Below, in pieces: positions 39,873-53,821 of a stretch of DNA of 64,000 nucleotides. Every line of letters begins with the position of its first letter. Position 1 is the first letter of the stretch. Below the pieces are notes generated by a model. It was given only the letters and a program-made list of their open reading frames with translations. It ran no database searches and was not told the origin of the DNA. This stretch comes from Hippophae tibetana (taxonomy: Eukaryota > Streptophyta > Magnoliopsida > Rosales > Elaeagnaceae), in assembly GCA_037013495.1 (NCBI GenBank), contig CM072809.1, positions 1,860,001-1,924,000 on the forward strand. Direction: 5' to 3'. Position numbers and translations under genes: made by a program.

Positions 39873-42271
39873 TTAGAGTGCCAATTCTGCCTGCAAAGCA
39901 GCCAATTCATCCTCTTCGGCAGTGCGCTTTTGAGGAACAGGTCGAGCAGGCTGTTTATTCGATGGGGCCTGCATTGGAGCTGCAGGAGCTGTTGTTGCAG
40001 GCTGAAGAAGCTGTTCTTCCAATTCTGCACCCTCCAGCTCCTCAAGTTCAGCTTCCAATTCATCCTGCAAAAATATAAGGGCTCAAACTTCCATGTGTAC
40101 TATATTTTTAAAGCACAGCAAACAGATGACAAAGAGCATATAGTTTTATTATTTCCAAAGTAACAACAGAACATTCAATGAAGAAATAAAAAACCCTAGA
40201 AAATAAAAATTTTCCACATTGTGAATTTACCTCATCAAAATCAGCTGCAGCACCGATAGGAGCCGACAATGCTTCTTGGATCTGTTTCATGTTTTCTGTT
40301 TGCTCGTTGATCTCATCCATTGTCTTATCTACATCATCAATATTCCTGTATGACCAATATTATACATGTCAATAAAAATCATTTGAAAAAGGAATTGCCA
40401 ATAAATGTTAATGCTAATTTGCTACATACGTTGCCTTCTGCATTGCCTTCATTGCAGCTGCTCCAGTTCTTAAAGCATCTACAGTATCAGTTGTGGCTTT
40501 TGCACCTTCTAGCATTATCATCTAGCCATAATATGATAAAAATCAATAACTCCAACCATTTAAAGTACCACAGATATACCCATAAAAGACAGATATTCAA
40601 GTTCACCTGATCATGGACACGCAACTGGAAATTTCCAAGTTGCTCTATTTGCTGTTCATATAGCTTCTTCCTCTTTAAGCATTGTATGGCCGCTGCAAAT
40701 AAAGTATGAAAGCTATAAATCTTAAATAAAAGAAAAGTGGAGACCAGTAAATAATTTTTAACCGTTTAAGCATCAACCAAAATTCAAAAAGCATGACCAG
40801 ACATGACAACAAGACATATTTTAAGAGGTTAAACTACTCAAAGAACAGCAACAATAAGTGAATAAACCCCTCAAGTACCCTTAAGGTAAAAAATCCAACA
40901 TAAGACAACATAAAGTGGAATAATAATATTAAAAAAATAAATAAAAAAACACGCAGGAACACAAGCAGAAAGACAGGAAAGGATACCGATGAGCATCACC
41001 TACCAATACTATATAATAAACATCAAAGAGATCAAGAGGAGAAACCAATACAAAAAAGACATGATCAATTATTGCTCTCATAATTTTTCAAAACAAAATG
41101 CATCCTGCATTTAGTAACCATACCTACCTCGTTTATTTTTTGCTCTGGTAAATTCTTTTGCCCTTTCAACTTCTGCTGCAGCCTTTTTCTGCAAAACCTT
41201 CTCCTTCTTCTCCAGCATTTCAAGCGTCTGAACCATTCAAAACATGAAAAATAATTCGAATTACTAAGAAATTAACAAAATGAAAAACAATTGCCAAGGA
41301 TAAACTTATATGTGATAGAGTTTTCAGTAAACTATGCACTGGTTACTGCTCTATAATAAAATGAAGCCTAGTATTGCTTGTGGTAAAGTGCATATGTACG
41401 AAAAGGACTAGTCAACAATTCTACTTCCCAATCATCAGTATGATTACTTTCGAATACAATATGGCATCTGAAAAGAAAACTCACTACAAGAAACAGGATA
41501 CACAGTAACAGAATTTGGGGGATGGCAAAACTTCCGAGGACAAAAAAAAATACCGAGGTACTAGTTGTTAACAAACTTTACAAATAACCCAATATGCTTC
41601 AATAAAAAGAAGGGGCAAAGCTGGAGCTATTAGCCTAGACATAAGCCTCGGTCTCAAATGAAGACATACGATTGTGCCATAGGTAACAGAAAGACTAAGC
41701 AACAGTTTGATAAAAGTCACAACACATGAACACAGTGTTAGTAATACAAAAAAATCAACATATAGCCAAATCGACACATTAAAGCAAACAATATCAAGAA
41801 CAGGGGCAAGGAATCTTGTTAGAACATAAATGTTATGCAACCTCCATCACATGCAAGGGAAGCAAAAGTCAAGTTTTTTATCATAGTGATTGCATTAATT
41901 AATAATACACAAAAAAAAGCTTGTACACCAACAACCGGGAATTGAATTCTTGAGCAACCGTTGGACCATAACAATCTCATGAACAACTAACAAAAAGATC
42001 AAGACAATAAGTAAAAAGCTCATAAGAAATCGCAAACCCAAAGAAAAAAAATCAAACAGAACTCATGATAATAACCAGATAAGAAACCCATGATAAAAGA
42101 AAAGAAAATAAAGGAATTTATAAATCCCATAAATTTGATAGCGAAACAACGCAAAAGAGTAAAGGGAAAGACAAAAGGAGTCAACATAGGCCATCGTACC
42201 TCGTTTAGCTTATCCAGAGTGTTTAGAGCATTGGCTTCTTGTTTAGGTTTCCCAAAAATTTTAGTAAACAT
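39873..42271 (-). CDS. SNF7: ESCRT-III subunit SNF7/VPS32 (CHMP4 homologue)
   Basis: Core filament-forming ESCRT-III subunit, acting at endosomes in multivesicular-body sorting and membrane scission. Six coding exons (42271-42200, 41227-41128, 40692-40607, 40521-40430, 40345-40231, 40064-39873) give 218 residues without internal stops; the family is about 219. The start MFTKIFGKPKQE and the basic helical core (TLEMLEKKEKVLQKKAAAEV onward) match plant SNF7. The acidic DELEAELEELEGAELEEQLL segment is the autoinhibitory, VPS4-contacting region. The tail EEDELAALQAELAL fits the C-terminal ALIX/Bro1- or MIT-binding helix. A 5'UTR intron (about 42389-42281) precedes the ATG: donor AAG/GTCTTC, acceptor CAG nine bases before the start codon. 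Intron 1 (41228-42199) carries a CACTA-like fragment. All coding introns have GT-AG ends. Confidence 0.97.
41482..41680. mobile_element. possible truncated CACTA terminus in SNF7 intron 1
   Basis: CACTACAAGAAAC at 41482 looks like a CACTA terminal repeat. CCGAGG words follow at about 41536 and 41554 with a CCTCGG near 41646, echoing the subterminal motif of the 8278-12081 element. No matching right terminus is seen, so it is at best a fragment. Confidence 0.35.
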
Positions 42272-42280
42272 GGTGATTCC

Positions 42281-42680
42281 CTGTCATAAAGGAAGGAATT
42301 CGATATTACAAAATTGAAATCACAAAAATGGATCCACAGTTGCAGAAACAAAAGATAATAATTAAAATATTTTTGGAATAAAAGAAGACCTTGATTATAC
42401 GCTAGGATAAATACAGTAGATTGCAGCAGACAATCGTTTATGTAAATTAGGGCTTCGGAGAAGAAGATGAGGCAGATCTACAAAGTACCAAGAACTATAA
42501 TGGCAGAGAGGAGTTCGTGTTGTTTTGCGATAAATGGGATTGCTTAGACGTGTTGAATTGGGAGAAGGACAGGAAAGTTTATTTTTCTTTGTTTCTATTT
42601 ACATCGCTCTATGGTCTAAACGGCTCTACAGCCAACTGAGTTGATGGGTCAACCAGCCCACAACAATAAACACGGCCCGG
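42281..42680 (-). promoter_or_regulatory. SNF7 5'UTR intron and promoter region
   Basis: A leader exon ends at 42390 before a 109-bp intron (42389-42281). No clear TATA box is seen. AGCCCA (42655-42660, TGGGCT on the other strand) and a GGCCCGG word near 42676 resemble site II elements of plant housekeeping promoters. Confidence 0.5.
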
Positions 42681-42689
42681 TTAGATCTA

Positions 42690-43850
42690 TGGATAAAAAT
42701 ATGCGTAATTTTGAATCATCAAAATTTTAATTTTGCTAATATATCGAAATTATTAAAATTTTGTAAGAATTATAATAATTAAAAAATATATTAAGATTAT
42801 TAATAAAATAATGGGCGTAAATATAGGGAATATATTGAAGATATTATAGATATTTTATTAGATAACATCCTAATACATTTTATAAGATATTACTCGTTTT
42901 TTATTCCTAATATTTCTTTAATAAAAAATAAAAATATCTTATATACCTAATTTATATAGTTTTATTATTAAAAAATAATTTCACCCATAATTTTATATTA
43001 AATATCGTTGAATTTAAATTACAATTACATAAAACATTAAATTTCATCTAATTTAATCACTTTTAATGTTATTAAGGTGATACTTTTATTTTAAAAAATA
43101 TTATTTTACATACTTTTCTTAAAACATTTCTTTCCTTTCTTTTGAAAAGTTAACACCCAATTACACGAAACAAATACAATTAGTCAACTACGAAATATAT
43201 ACATTTTTTCTCTATGGACTTAGCGGTATTGCTCTGCTGCTATTAGGAATTTTAACTATCTCTACTGCAGTTAGCTTCTTCTTCTTTTTTCCTCTCCGCT
43301 TGTCAAATTACTAAATCTTTAAAATTTTGATCTTCTATAAAAATAATCTCAAATTACGCATTTTATTGTCAATGCAAGGAGATTTTGAGATTATGAAGGA
43401 AAAAAGAAGAAAAAACTAAAGTAATTGATATGAAATTATGCGATCGTATTGTTCTTTCTTGCAATTCTCTCACCCACACCATGAGAGTAATTCTCTGAGA
43501 CAGTAGAAATATAGAACAATAGAGCAGTAGAATGGAATCTTTTTATAATCAAGGTATTAATTTTTACTTATGGCACATATAGTTCTATTCATAATATTAT
43601 TCTTGATCATTCAGATATTTGAACAAGGCTTTGAATGAGATTACTGACGAGACAAGGAAGATAAAAAAAAAAAAGCTGAAGAAATAACTGTAAGATCCAA
43701 TTGAATTAGTTTTTGCTTTCACTAAGAAGTTTACTATGCATGCTTATTATGACTGCTTTCAAATTGAATATAGCTTGTTAATTACCAAATGATAAAATTG
43801 GGATTAATTTACTTAAGATATAGGGGTGCAAGTATGAATAACGTTATACG
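42690..43850. other. AT-rich intergenic stretch, nothing recognised
   Basis: Only short open frames and poly-A/T runs. A GAGAGGGGAGG word at its right edge (about 43855-43865) looks like a polypurine tract directly before the TRIM LTR. Confidence 0.5.
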
Positions 43851-43865
43851 TCTTGAGAGGGGAGG

Positions 43866-44156
43866 TGTTAAAATGTACCACATCGATTGGGTATAAAATA
43901 TCAAACACATATATAAATAAGGGTAATCTCGTAACCTGGATTTTGAGATGGAGTTAGACCCAAACTTAACATGATATCAGAACATGCAAGCTCAATCCGT
44001 GGCACGCAGTTGTAAACCCACTACCGTCCATTGATGAACTATCGATGTGAGAGAGAGTGTTAAAATGTCTCACATCGATTATGCATAAAATATCAAACAC
44101 ATATATAAATAAGGATAATTATTCATCTCATAACCTGAATTTTGAGATGAAATTAG
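43866..44156 (+). mobile_element. degenerate TRIM retrotransposon, right LTR truncated
   Basis: The left LTR runs from 43866 (TGTTAAAATGTACCACATCG) to about 43971 (CTTAACA). A primer-binding-like TGATATCAGAAC follows (43972-43983), a decayed form of TGGTATCAGAGC complementary to initiator Met-tRNA. A 60-70 base internal region and a GTGAGAGAGAG polypurine tract precede the second LTR at 44058 (TGTTAAAATGTCTCACATCG), which matches the first until about 44156 and then loses the last ~15 bases. There is no coding capacity. Confidence 0.82.
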
Positions 44157-44380
44157 TTTTTAGTAGAATATGTAGTGATGATTTAACTATTCTAAATGAC
44201 ACTATCTACTCTCTCTTTTTTTCATTTAATAAATTATTCATGGACTCTTGAACCAAAAGCATTAATACAATAATGAATACACATACAATAAAAACCCAAT
44301 TTAACGGTGTGTGAATTAGTAAAGATTATTATACGTGAAGATTAATTATACGTTGAAAAAGTTAATATTCATTATACCCA

Positions 44381-44786
44381 TTACTTGTCGGACGAATTGG
44401 GTACTCTCTTCTTGCCAAATCCAACCACTACAAAAATCACACAATGATGTTCAGTAAAAATCCTAATTAATATTAATATTTCAGTAAACATAATTTTCTG
44501 AACAAAAATTCCAATTCACACGTCTACTTAAGTGTGGAAATCATTCATTCTGAGAAAATAATTGAACAAGTACCTGCAATGAAGAATCGGTTCTGGGCTT
44601 CTTCTTCCTGTCCTGTTTGGCAACCTTAGGTGTTTGGCCTCTCACCTAACCGGCACAAGCAAGAGAGCCGTAAACCTTACCTGAGCATAATAATTCCCAA
44701 TATAATTCCCAATATAATTCCGAAAATCAAATTAAAAGTAATGTTAAAACAATGATCTAAGGCAAAGAAAATTTCAGCTCACCCAT
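44381..44786 (-). pseudogene. RPS30: pseudogene of 40S ribosomal protein S30 (introns retained)
   Basis: S30 (FAU-type) is a small basic protein of the 40S subunit. Three exon remnants keep splice signals: ATGG at 44786-44783 with donor GTGAGC; exon 2 at 44680-44574 after a CTCAG acceptor; exon 3 at 44427-44381 after a TGTAG acceptor, ending VVGFGKKRVPNSSDK and TAA. Exon 2 reads GKVYGSLACAG, then TAG where the family has Lys, then VRGQTPKVAKQDRKKKP. About ten codons (the GRAYKRLQH region) are then missing and the frame is shifted before NRFFIA. Stop plus frameshifting deletion exclude a normal product. Retained introns argue for decay of a resident gene, not a processed copy. The neighbour L31 on the same strand fits conserved order in Arabidopsis. 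Confidence 0.9.
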
Positions 44787-44930
44787 GGATGATTGTTATA
44801 GGTACTCCGGTTGCCAAAATGCCGTACTGTTACTTGGTTTGCTAGTGCTTTCCGAGAATTAAGAATTATTGCCCTGGGGATCACAGGCTTCGTTGGACTC
44901 CGTATGAAGTTTGAAGTAAAGGTCTTATTT

Positions 44931-44937
44931 GGGCCCA
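44931..44937 (-). promoter_or_regulatory. site II-like GGGCCCA upstream of the S30 pseudogene
   Basis: The GGGCCC palindrome with its flanks supplies TGGGCC in both orientations about 150 bases upstream of the former ATG. TGGGCY motifs are frequent in plant ribosomal-protein promoters. It suggests that the old promoter partly survives. Confidence 0.4.
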
Positions 44938-44989
44938 ATTCTATTTTAAGTTTCCGAAGTAGGTCCAAAATAGACAAGTTATCATGCTA

Positions 44990-46105
44990 ACCTATGGACA
45001 TTTTTACATTAATAATTTTACCAAATATTCTAAAACACGCTCTCTTTTTTACTGAAGGATCCCTGTTTTCTTATTATTACACCCACAATCTAAATTCGAA
45101 TGTAATAAAATTAATATCTTCATTTCAATTTAAACTATTAAAATTTCTAAAATATACAAAATATTATTTCCTAAATTCTCAAATTGTATAATTCTGTAAG
45201 ACTTTCTAATGCAATAGACAAATGAACCTCCTGTATTGGTAAGGTAACTTAGTTAATATGTTAACTTTATTTTTATATTATTAAAACGTTCACTTTTAAT
45301 AGTTAAATTCATACCTTTTTTAGGTTAAAGGTTAATGGGAAAAAAAGATAATAGAAAAAAATAATTATCATAATATTTCACCCAAGATAAAGAAATTAAT
45401 TATATGATTTTTTTATTAAGTTATTTTGTTAAATTTTTTAAATTTAGATTATTAAAAATAATAATAATGTATTGACAAAAAAAATAAATTAAATTTGAAT
45501 TATTTTAGTTAATGCAATGATTTGTTCGTATCTATGTTATTAAAATATTTTGTTTTAATACCCTAATTTAATTATTGGTATCTCTTTTAAATATTAATTT
45601 TTTCTTAATTTTTCAGGAATGTCATTGGACAAATGCATTATGATACTACATCATAATTTCGTAGATTGCCAAATATCGGTGTGGGAAAAACAGTTAATAC
45701 AACCTTTTTGTTAATAAATATATAGTAGTTTCAGTGTGATATTATATGGCTTCCATTTGGATCTCTTAGGTTTACTATGAGCTTATTCACACCCATAAGT
45801 TTCTAGGAACTAATTTCACTGTACTTAACACTTTGAATTTGCAGTCTATGATTCATCTAATAATTTAGTAGTAAGATTCATCATCCTCATTTTAAGTCAG
45901 ACAACCCAAACACATAGTTTGATTTAAATAAAAAGAATTTGCAGTGGAGTTGGAATCTATTTGTATGTGAACTCTGCACATCAATCAGCTATGGAGCAGG
46001 TTTATGAGATATGAGGGATTTCAAACTTTACAAGTTTGAATTGAATTACTGATTTAAGCATAACTGTCTTACTCTTGAAATTTAACTGGGAGACTTCATA
46101 TTATC

Positions 46106-46172
<67 letters not shown>

Positions 46173-47150
46173 ATGTTAAATGAGTTTTTAATTAAATATT
46201 TTTTTTACATGTTATAAGTTACTTGAATCATGAAAATTATCCCATCTATTTCTTAACTTAAAGAGAGATATGCAGATTTCTTGAATGTATAAGTACATGG
46301 TTCGACAAACTTCATATATTATTTGTAAATTAGGATCTCTCCTTATTAACGATGAAAGCATTTCCGTCTTAAAAAACAAAACAAAAAAAACTCAACTTTA
46401 TAAGTTTGCTACTGTTGATCATTCCATCACTATTGATTCGTTTTTCATAGGTCGGTACTTTTTTAGTATCAATGTCGTGACAAAATTTCACAAATTAACA
46501 TATTTTTTAAAAGTATTAAATGCATGTACTTTGCTTAAAACACAACATATAATTAACTATTTAATATAATTTCATAAATTAACTATTTTTTAAAAGCATT
46601 TTCTTACTAACTACTTTTACTAATTTTTTTTTCTGCTACTATTAAAAAAACATTAAAACATAACTCTTTCAATATTATGGATACTAAATAGGAATTTTTT
46701 TCAAACGTCAAACTTTTTTCATAACATATAATGAAAAAATACCAACCTCATTTTTGTTGGTCAATAATGAAATATCTAGTTTCCAAAGGTAAATTCACTT
46801 TTACATTGTTAATTCCATTAACTTTCAATCTTGGATAAGCAAAATGCCTGTACTTTACTTGGGATTTTTAGAGGTTCAGCCTTATCCTATTTCGTTTCTG
46901 GAATCTATAATATCCAATCAAAATGAAATGAATAAAAACACTATTATGTTGCTTAACATTTATCCTATCTTGGAAAGGTTAGCTCAATGTAACACATTAC
47001 CAAAACCAAACACTTGAATGAAGATCAAAACATATACCAAACAAAAAATGTCAAAATGCCTTCTTTAGTCTCATCGCATTCTAAGGCTAACAAAAATACT
47101 GAATTCTTTAACCGAGATTTGAGCATAGGGTTTTACAATAAACAAAAACA
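44990..47150. other. AT-rich intergenic stretch between S30 pseudogene and L31
   Basis: No gene is recognised; it holds the long TTA microsatellite at 46107-46171. The frame at 46285-46569 has low-complexity composition and no domain. The right edge, from about 46.95 kb, may be L31 3'UTR. Confidence 0.5.
46107..46171. repeat. TTA/ATT trinucleotide microsatellite
   Basis: About 21 uninterrupted TTA units. Confidence 0.95.
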
Positions 47151-47162
47151 AACTTTAATAAA

Positions 47163-49360
<2,198 letters not shown>

Positions 49361-49536
49361 TTAGATCCCACAATTTATATCGAAATCGGTAAAAGTTATT
49401 ATTTTTCTTATTCTTTTTCAGTGGTTATCGACATCAACTTAAAAAAATAAAATAAAATAATAAATCCAATGCAAAGTAATGCCTATACTCGCAATTTGGA
49501 AGCAGCGCCAAAACAAAAAGTGGAGAAGAAGAGTAC

Positions 49537-49660
49537 CTTGCAGTTCAAATGGATGTGGGAAAGAGGCGAGAGTGCAAGTTAGGCAACTAAAATAGAATTT
49601 GAAACCCTAGTTTGGACATAAGACAATTTTATTATTGTTATGGATTGGGCTGTCATTGGT
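49537..49660 (-). promoter_or_regulatory. L31 leader exon and promoter with telo-box and site II motif
   Basis: The leader exon ends at 49537 (donor AAG/GTACTC). A telo-box AAACCCTA lies at 49603-49610 and TGGGCT at 49646-49651. This pair is the classic promoter signature of plant ribosomal-protein genes. No TATA box is evident. Confidence 0.65.
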
Positions 49661-49664
49661 CCAA

Positions 49665-51500
49665 AATCAACGTTACTTGCAGGCTCAGACCGAGCCCGTG
49701 TATATTATTAATAAAAACAATAATTAGACCAGCTTATTATAACACTATTTGCACACACTAGTTTTATACTTTCACTCACGACCCCCATTTTCTTAATACG
49801 CACCCCAAGGTCTCTGTCAACACAGATTTATTTTCATCCAAATTAAGGTTTCATTTTTCTTTAAACAAGTTATATATTTTTCACTTACTAAAACCACCTC
49901 TTAGGGAGGCCTCCAAATCTACAAATAAGAGGAAAGAGATCTAAAGATCCATACTTAAGTTTGTTAGGTTAAATAAAATATGCATTGTTTCTTTATTAGA
50001 AGAAGGTTAAGGGTTTAAATCTTAATAGTTTTTAGTTTTTATTTTGTATTAAATCATAATTATATCGTTATTATTTGATCGATAACTTTATAATTATCAA
50101 TGATTTAAAAAATGCGATGTTATCTATAATTTTAAAGAGATTTTTTTTTATTTTAAAAAAATAAATAATAATTAATAAAAAAGCAAAGCCATAAATGCAG
50201 AAGAAGACCAAATCAAATTGTTTTCTCATGATCCAACGTTGGTTGGGGTTCATCATAAGGCCAAGTCGGAGCAATATGTAATAGGAGTAAGATCAAATTA
50301 TGGACATATACGTTGTCATTTATTAAAAAAAAATCATAAGATACATAGAAGTGTAATATATGACAATCTTTTTTTCAACATACTTTTATTCATTTGTAAA
50401 TTGTAATAATCTATTTTTACATAAAATTAAAATATTATAAATATTCTTTATATTAAAAGATTTGTATGATTAGTAGTTTATATTATAAAATATGTTATTT
50501 AATTTATTATATTTTATAAAACATATTAAAAGTATGATAATGAGCAATTGGGGTCATTTAAGTTTTTCTCTCCCACTTAGTGTTTTGAGCCAAATTAAAG
50601 TCTTTATAAAGGTAAGGGCTACTTCTTTTCGTATTTTTTCACTAGTTGCAGCCACCACTCCTCACCCCTCTTACTACCAATTCGACCTCTAATTATAACT
50701 CCACAATCATCCGGCCACCAGTCCCAACCCTCTACTACCACAACTCATATTATATATTTTTTCTAGTCAATTTTTGTAAAACTATCTAATATTCATCACT
50801 TTGTTTTTCTACTATAAACCATCAATATAGATTTAAAAATCATTTAAATTGAAACACCACGTAGTTATTGAAATATCAGAATTACAAATAACAGTTTGGT
50901 TTGAGGGTTTGAATTACTAGCTTTTCAGTTTGATTAGGGATATCTGTGAGATGAACATTAAAACCCCATTTTAGCCTTTTTTTAAATACCACAACAAAAT
51001 ATCATTTTTACTCTCTTTCTATTTACTAATAAAATAAAATATTAATAAAAAGTAATTTTTATTCTTCTTTAATCTTTTTTGTAAAAATAAAATATCAAAT
51101 AATACATGAATTAAATAATCTATTTGGTCATGGACTTGTGCGATATTTTTATCTAATAAAAAATATTATTTACAATGCAAATATGACACAGTAGAAACAA
51201 GCACAAATAAAATATCTCATTCCCATAAAAAAATAAAAAAATAAAAGGCGACGTGTTGATTGCGCGCTTAATAAATATCTGTTACCCATTTCAATGTAAT
51301 ATAACCCACACAGGTAATGCTGAAAGTCTGGGATTTAAATTTCAATAATATGTGTAAGTGTAAATAGTATAATTATTTTTAAAAAAAAGTGCGCTGATTA
51401 TTCTTGAACTTGAAACTTGCTTTCTTTCTTTTTATTATAAACTCATTGAATTAAACAGATATTACATCCAATGTACAACCATCCAACTTTAACAACAACT
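49665..51500. other. intergenic stretch, nothing recognised
   Basis: Mixed AT-rich sequence with short open frames only. No ortholog of other ribosomal-protein genes that lie here in Arabidopsis (for example L28) was found. Confidence 0.5.
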
Positions 51501-51519
51501 ACAAACATCTATGGCACAA

Positions 51520-51785
51520 CAAAACACCAAAGATATCAGCATTATAACCTATGGCAAAATTAGCTATAACATGAGCAGAATAGTTCTGCTCACTAGGTCT
51601 ATACTGGAACAAAAAAAAATCTATTCGAAGACAAACATACTAATATTTTCAACCATAACTCCATCTAGAGCAAATCGCTGGCCACTATCCTTAATAAGAT
51701 TGATGGCCATGAGAAAATCTGATTCAAAAATAACATTTGTCCATCAAATATCACATACAGCACAAACAGCCAACTTGAAATTTAC
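51520..51785 (-). pseudogene. degenerate RNase H-like (RVT_3) domain fragment
   Basis: Minus-strand reading gives LAVCAVCDIWTNVIFESDFL followed by MAINLIKDSGQRFALDGVMV and, after an in-frame stop and frame change, QYRPSEQNYSAHVIANFAIG. These fit the conserved E-S-D, the Gly-containing middle and the VPR..N..AH.LA end of plant RNase H-like domains of LINE origin. Frame breaks mark it as a relic. It lies about 250 bases beyond the stop codon of ATP synthase g and may be part of its 3' flank. Confidence 0.65.
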
Positions 51786-52039
51786 TTAAACACCCTAACT
51801 TCTTTTTTACCAGTTAGTGACATGGTTGCAGAAGTTTACATACATGAATTTGAGATTAAAAAAAACAAAAAAAAAACATCAAGCTCCATCTTTGTCACTT
51901 TCAAATAAATGGATTATTAAGGCTATGCCAGAGTTGCAGATGAACATAAAACAATTTCAGGTAGTATTCCGCTAATTCAGCTCAGAAAAATTATTAGAAA
52001 ACTTACATATCCAACTGCTAAAGACACATTTTGCCAACC

Positions 52040-53804
52040 TCAGATATAGTAACCAGTGAAAGTAAATCCCCTTCCTACGATCTCGCCCGCACAAAACCAG
52101 GCAAAGCACTCAAGCCCAAACAAAGCAGCAATACCAGCATCTTCAACCTTCAGCTCCTTCCTGTTCTTCCATGCATGCTTCACGTAATCAAGCTCCTTCC
52201 AGAATGACTCACAACGACCAGGAATACTGCATAGGATTTAATTAAATGAATAACATAGCAGATGCGTGTCAAACATTTTCCGGATGCTTTCAAAAATCAC
52301 AGTATAAAAGATAATTAACAATCTCCAACACAGCCTTCCAAAGAAAGTAACTTCTGTACAACAAAAATGTTGAAGAAAATATCGACACTTTTGTTTCATG
52401 GTTCAGTATAAATGTATAAAAGTATTGTTGAACATTTTCTCAATAACTTAAGTGTTGCGGAGAGTTGATTTCTCAGCATCTTTTAACATGGTATATGAGT
52501 TAGAAATCCGATATTCAAGACCTAATAACCTCAATTATTGAATTGCAATTGTTTAATTTACATGGTGCTTGTGGGGAGTGATAAGTGTACAAAAGTATTG
52601 TCTCTTCTCTTAATAGCTTAAGCATTTGAAAGAGTTAGTTTAACAACATCTTCTCCTTAGTTATTCTAAGGCTGGAGCTGAAGCTACTTATATCAAGATA
52701 GACCACTACCAGTTTACCAAGCAACAAAAATGAATAGAGAATGTCAATGTTGAGATCACAGGAAATGGTAAAGATAGTCCATTAGTCCTAGATGTATTGC
52801 CCTCTTACACTTCACCATGGAAAATGCAATGCTCACATGAAGCAAAATATGTTGGAATAGCAACGCTCAGTACTCAAATGCTATCACAGGGAAGCATAAT
52901 ATGTTGGAATAGGTGATATCATTAATTATAAATCATCTTAATATACAATTAACACAACAATAAGAACCATAACATGTTTAAATTTATAGTTTTCACATTT
53001 TGCTCAATGGTTGAAATGCGGAGGGGGGCAAAGAAATTGGCCAAGACTCGGAGTTTTCCTTATTTTAGTGCATCCACAAATCAACATAGAAGAAGGCTAA
53101 CCCTGACGGGATATGAAAATTAACGCACCAAAAGAATTAGAATTCTTTAGCATCCAAAATTGGCTATGTGAAATAGATGTCACAGAACAAGAATGGGAAA
53201 ATAAAAAATTGTTAATAACAAGGTTATTAGAGAAAAATATTCATCAACCATCCCCAAACAGGTATATGCTCCTCTGTGTGTGTGTGTGTGTGTGATGGGA
53301 AAAACAGTAATGTTCTTCTCATTATCTATTTTACAAATTAATGCGGATAATTAAGGAAAAGGCAAGTAATCTAACCATACATAAAAGAACAAAGCTATTC
53401 AACCATAATACAGTAAGCTAGTTAAGACAGAGGATCACCAAATGTCTATCGAAAATTGAGTCCATGGAGTTTGAACAGGAAACTTAATTTTGCAGCTCAA
53501 AAGGAGCTTTAAATCTAATAGCAATGGCCAATGGGTTAAAGAATACGAAATAACAGTCTCTAGGATTCTAAGAAAAACAGCAAAGCTTAAAAGTAAAACA
53601 TGCTTCAAGATCAAAACCATACCTAGCTAGGCGAGTGTAGAGCAGTTGCTTTGACAGCAGGTTGCATTTCTCTACAGTGGGTGGGTCCTGTATGTACTGC
53701 TTGTTCTGCTCCAGCAGCTGCTTGTAATATGTGGATCCATGTTTGGAAACAAATTGTGATGCTTGACAAGCCTTAGCTTGCAACTGATGCAGCTTTGATG
53801 CCAT
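52040..53804 (-). CDS. mitochondrial ATP synthase subunit g
   Basis: Small membrane subunit of F1Fo-ATP synthase in the inner mitochondrial membrane, linked to complex dimerisation and cristae shape in other eukaryotes. Two coding exons: 53804-53623 (MASKLHQLQAKACQASQFVS to LLYTRLA plus two bases) and 52226-52040 (IPGRCESFWKELDYVKHAWK onward). They join to 122 residues, the family length. The C-terminal segment about 91-113 is the single membrane span and contains the GxxxG motif Gly108-Gly112 (GEIVG); the end is FTFTGYYI. The intron (52227-53622) has GT-AG ends and contains a TRIM-like element and a TG repeat. A separate leader exon ends at 54926 (donor AAG/GTACTC). It matches the plant family represented by Arabidopsis At2g19680. 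Confidence 0.95.
52406..52652 (+). mobile_element. degenerate TRIM-like element in ATP synthase g intron
   Basis: Two related blocks, about 52406-52488 (TATAAATGTATAAAAGTATTG to TTTTAACA, with one junction base uncertain) and about 52579-52652 (TGATAAGTGTACAAAAG onward), behave as LTRs. TGGTATATGAG (52489-52499) follows the first as a decayed primer site, and GTGGGGAG precedes the second as a polypurine tract. The internal part is about 90 bases with no coding capacity. Divergence is high and the right end is uncertain. Confidence 0.6.
53275..53294. repeat. TG dinucleotide microsatellite in ATP synthase g intron
   Basis: Ten uninterrupted TG units. Confidence 0.95.
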
Positions 53805-53821
53805 TAAGTCCAGAAATTAAG

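Noticed and set aside
39855..40163. Several overlapping open frames on both strands around the last SNF7 exon
   Set aside because: Only the minus frame that reads DELEAELEELEG to LQAELAL matches SNF7; the others are shadows of its Glu/Gln-rich sequence.
43866..44156. Considered as a Cassandra-type TRIM with 5S rRNA promoter
   Set aside because: No 5S-like internal promoter sequence is visible in the LTRs.
46285..46569. 94-codon plus-strand frame
   Set aside because: Composition typical of AT-rich non-coding DNA, with no domain or supporting signals.
51511..51789. 92-codon plus-strand frame
   Set aside because: It is antisense to the degenerate RNase H-like fragment, which is the meaningful reading.
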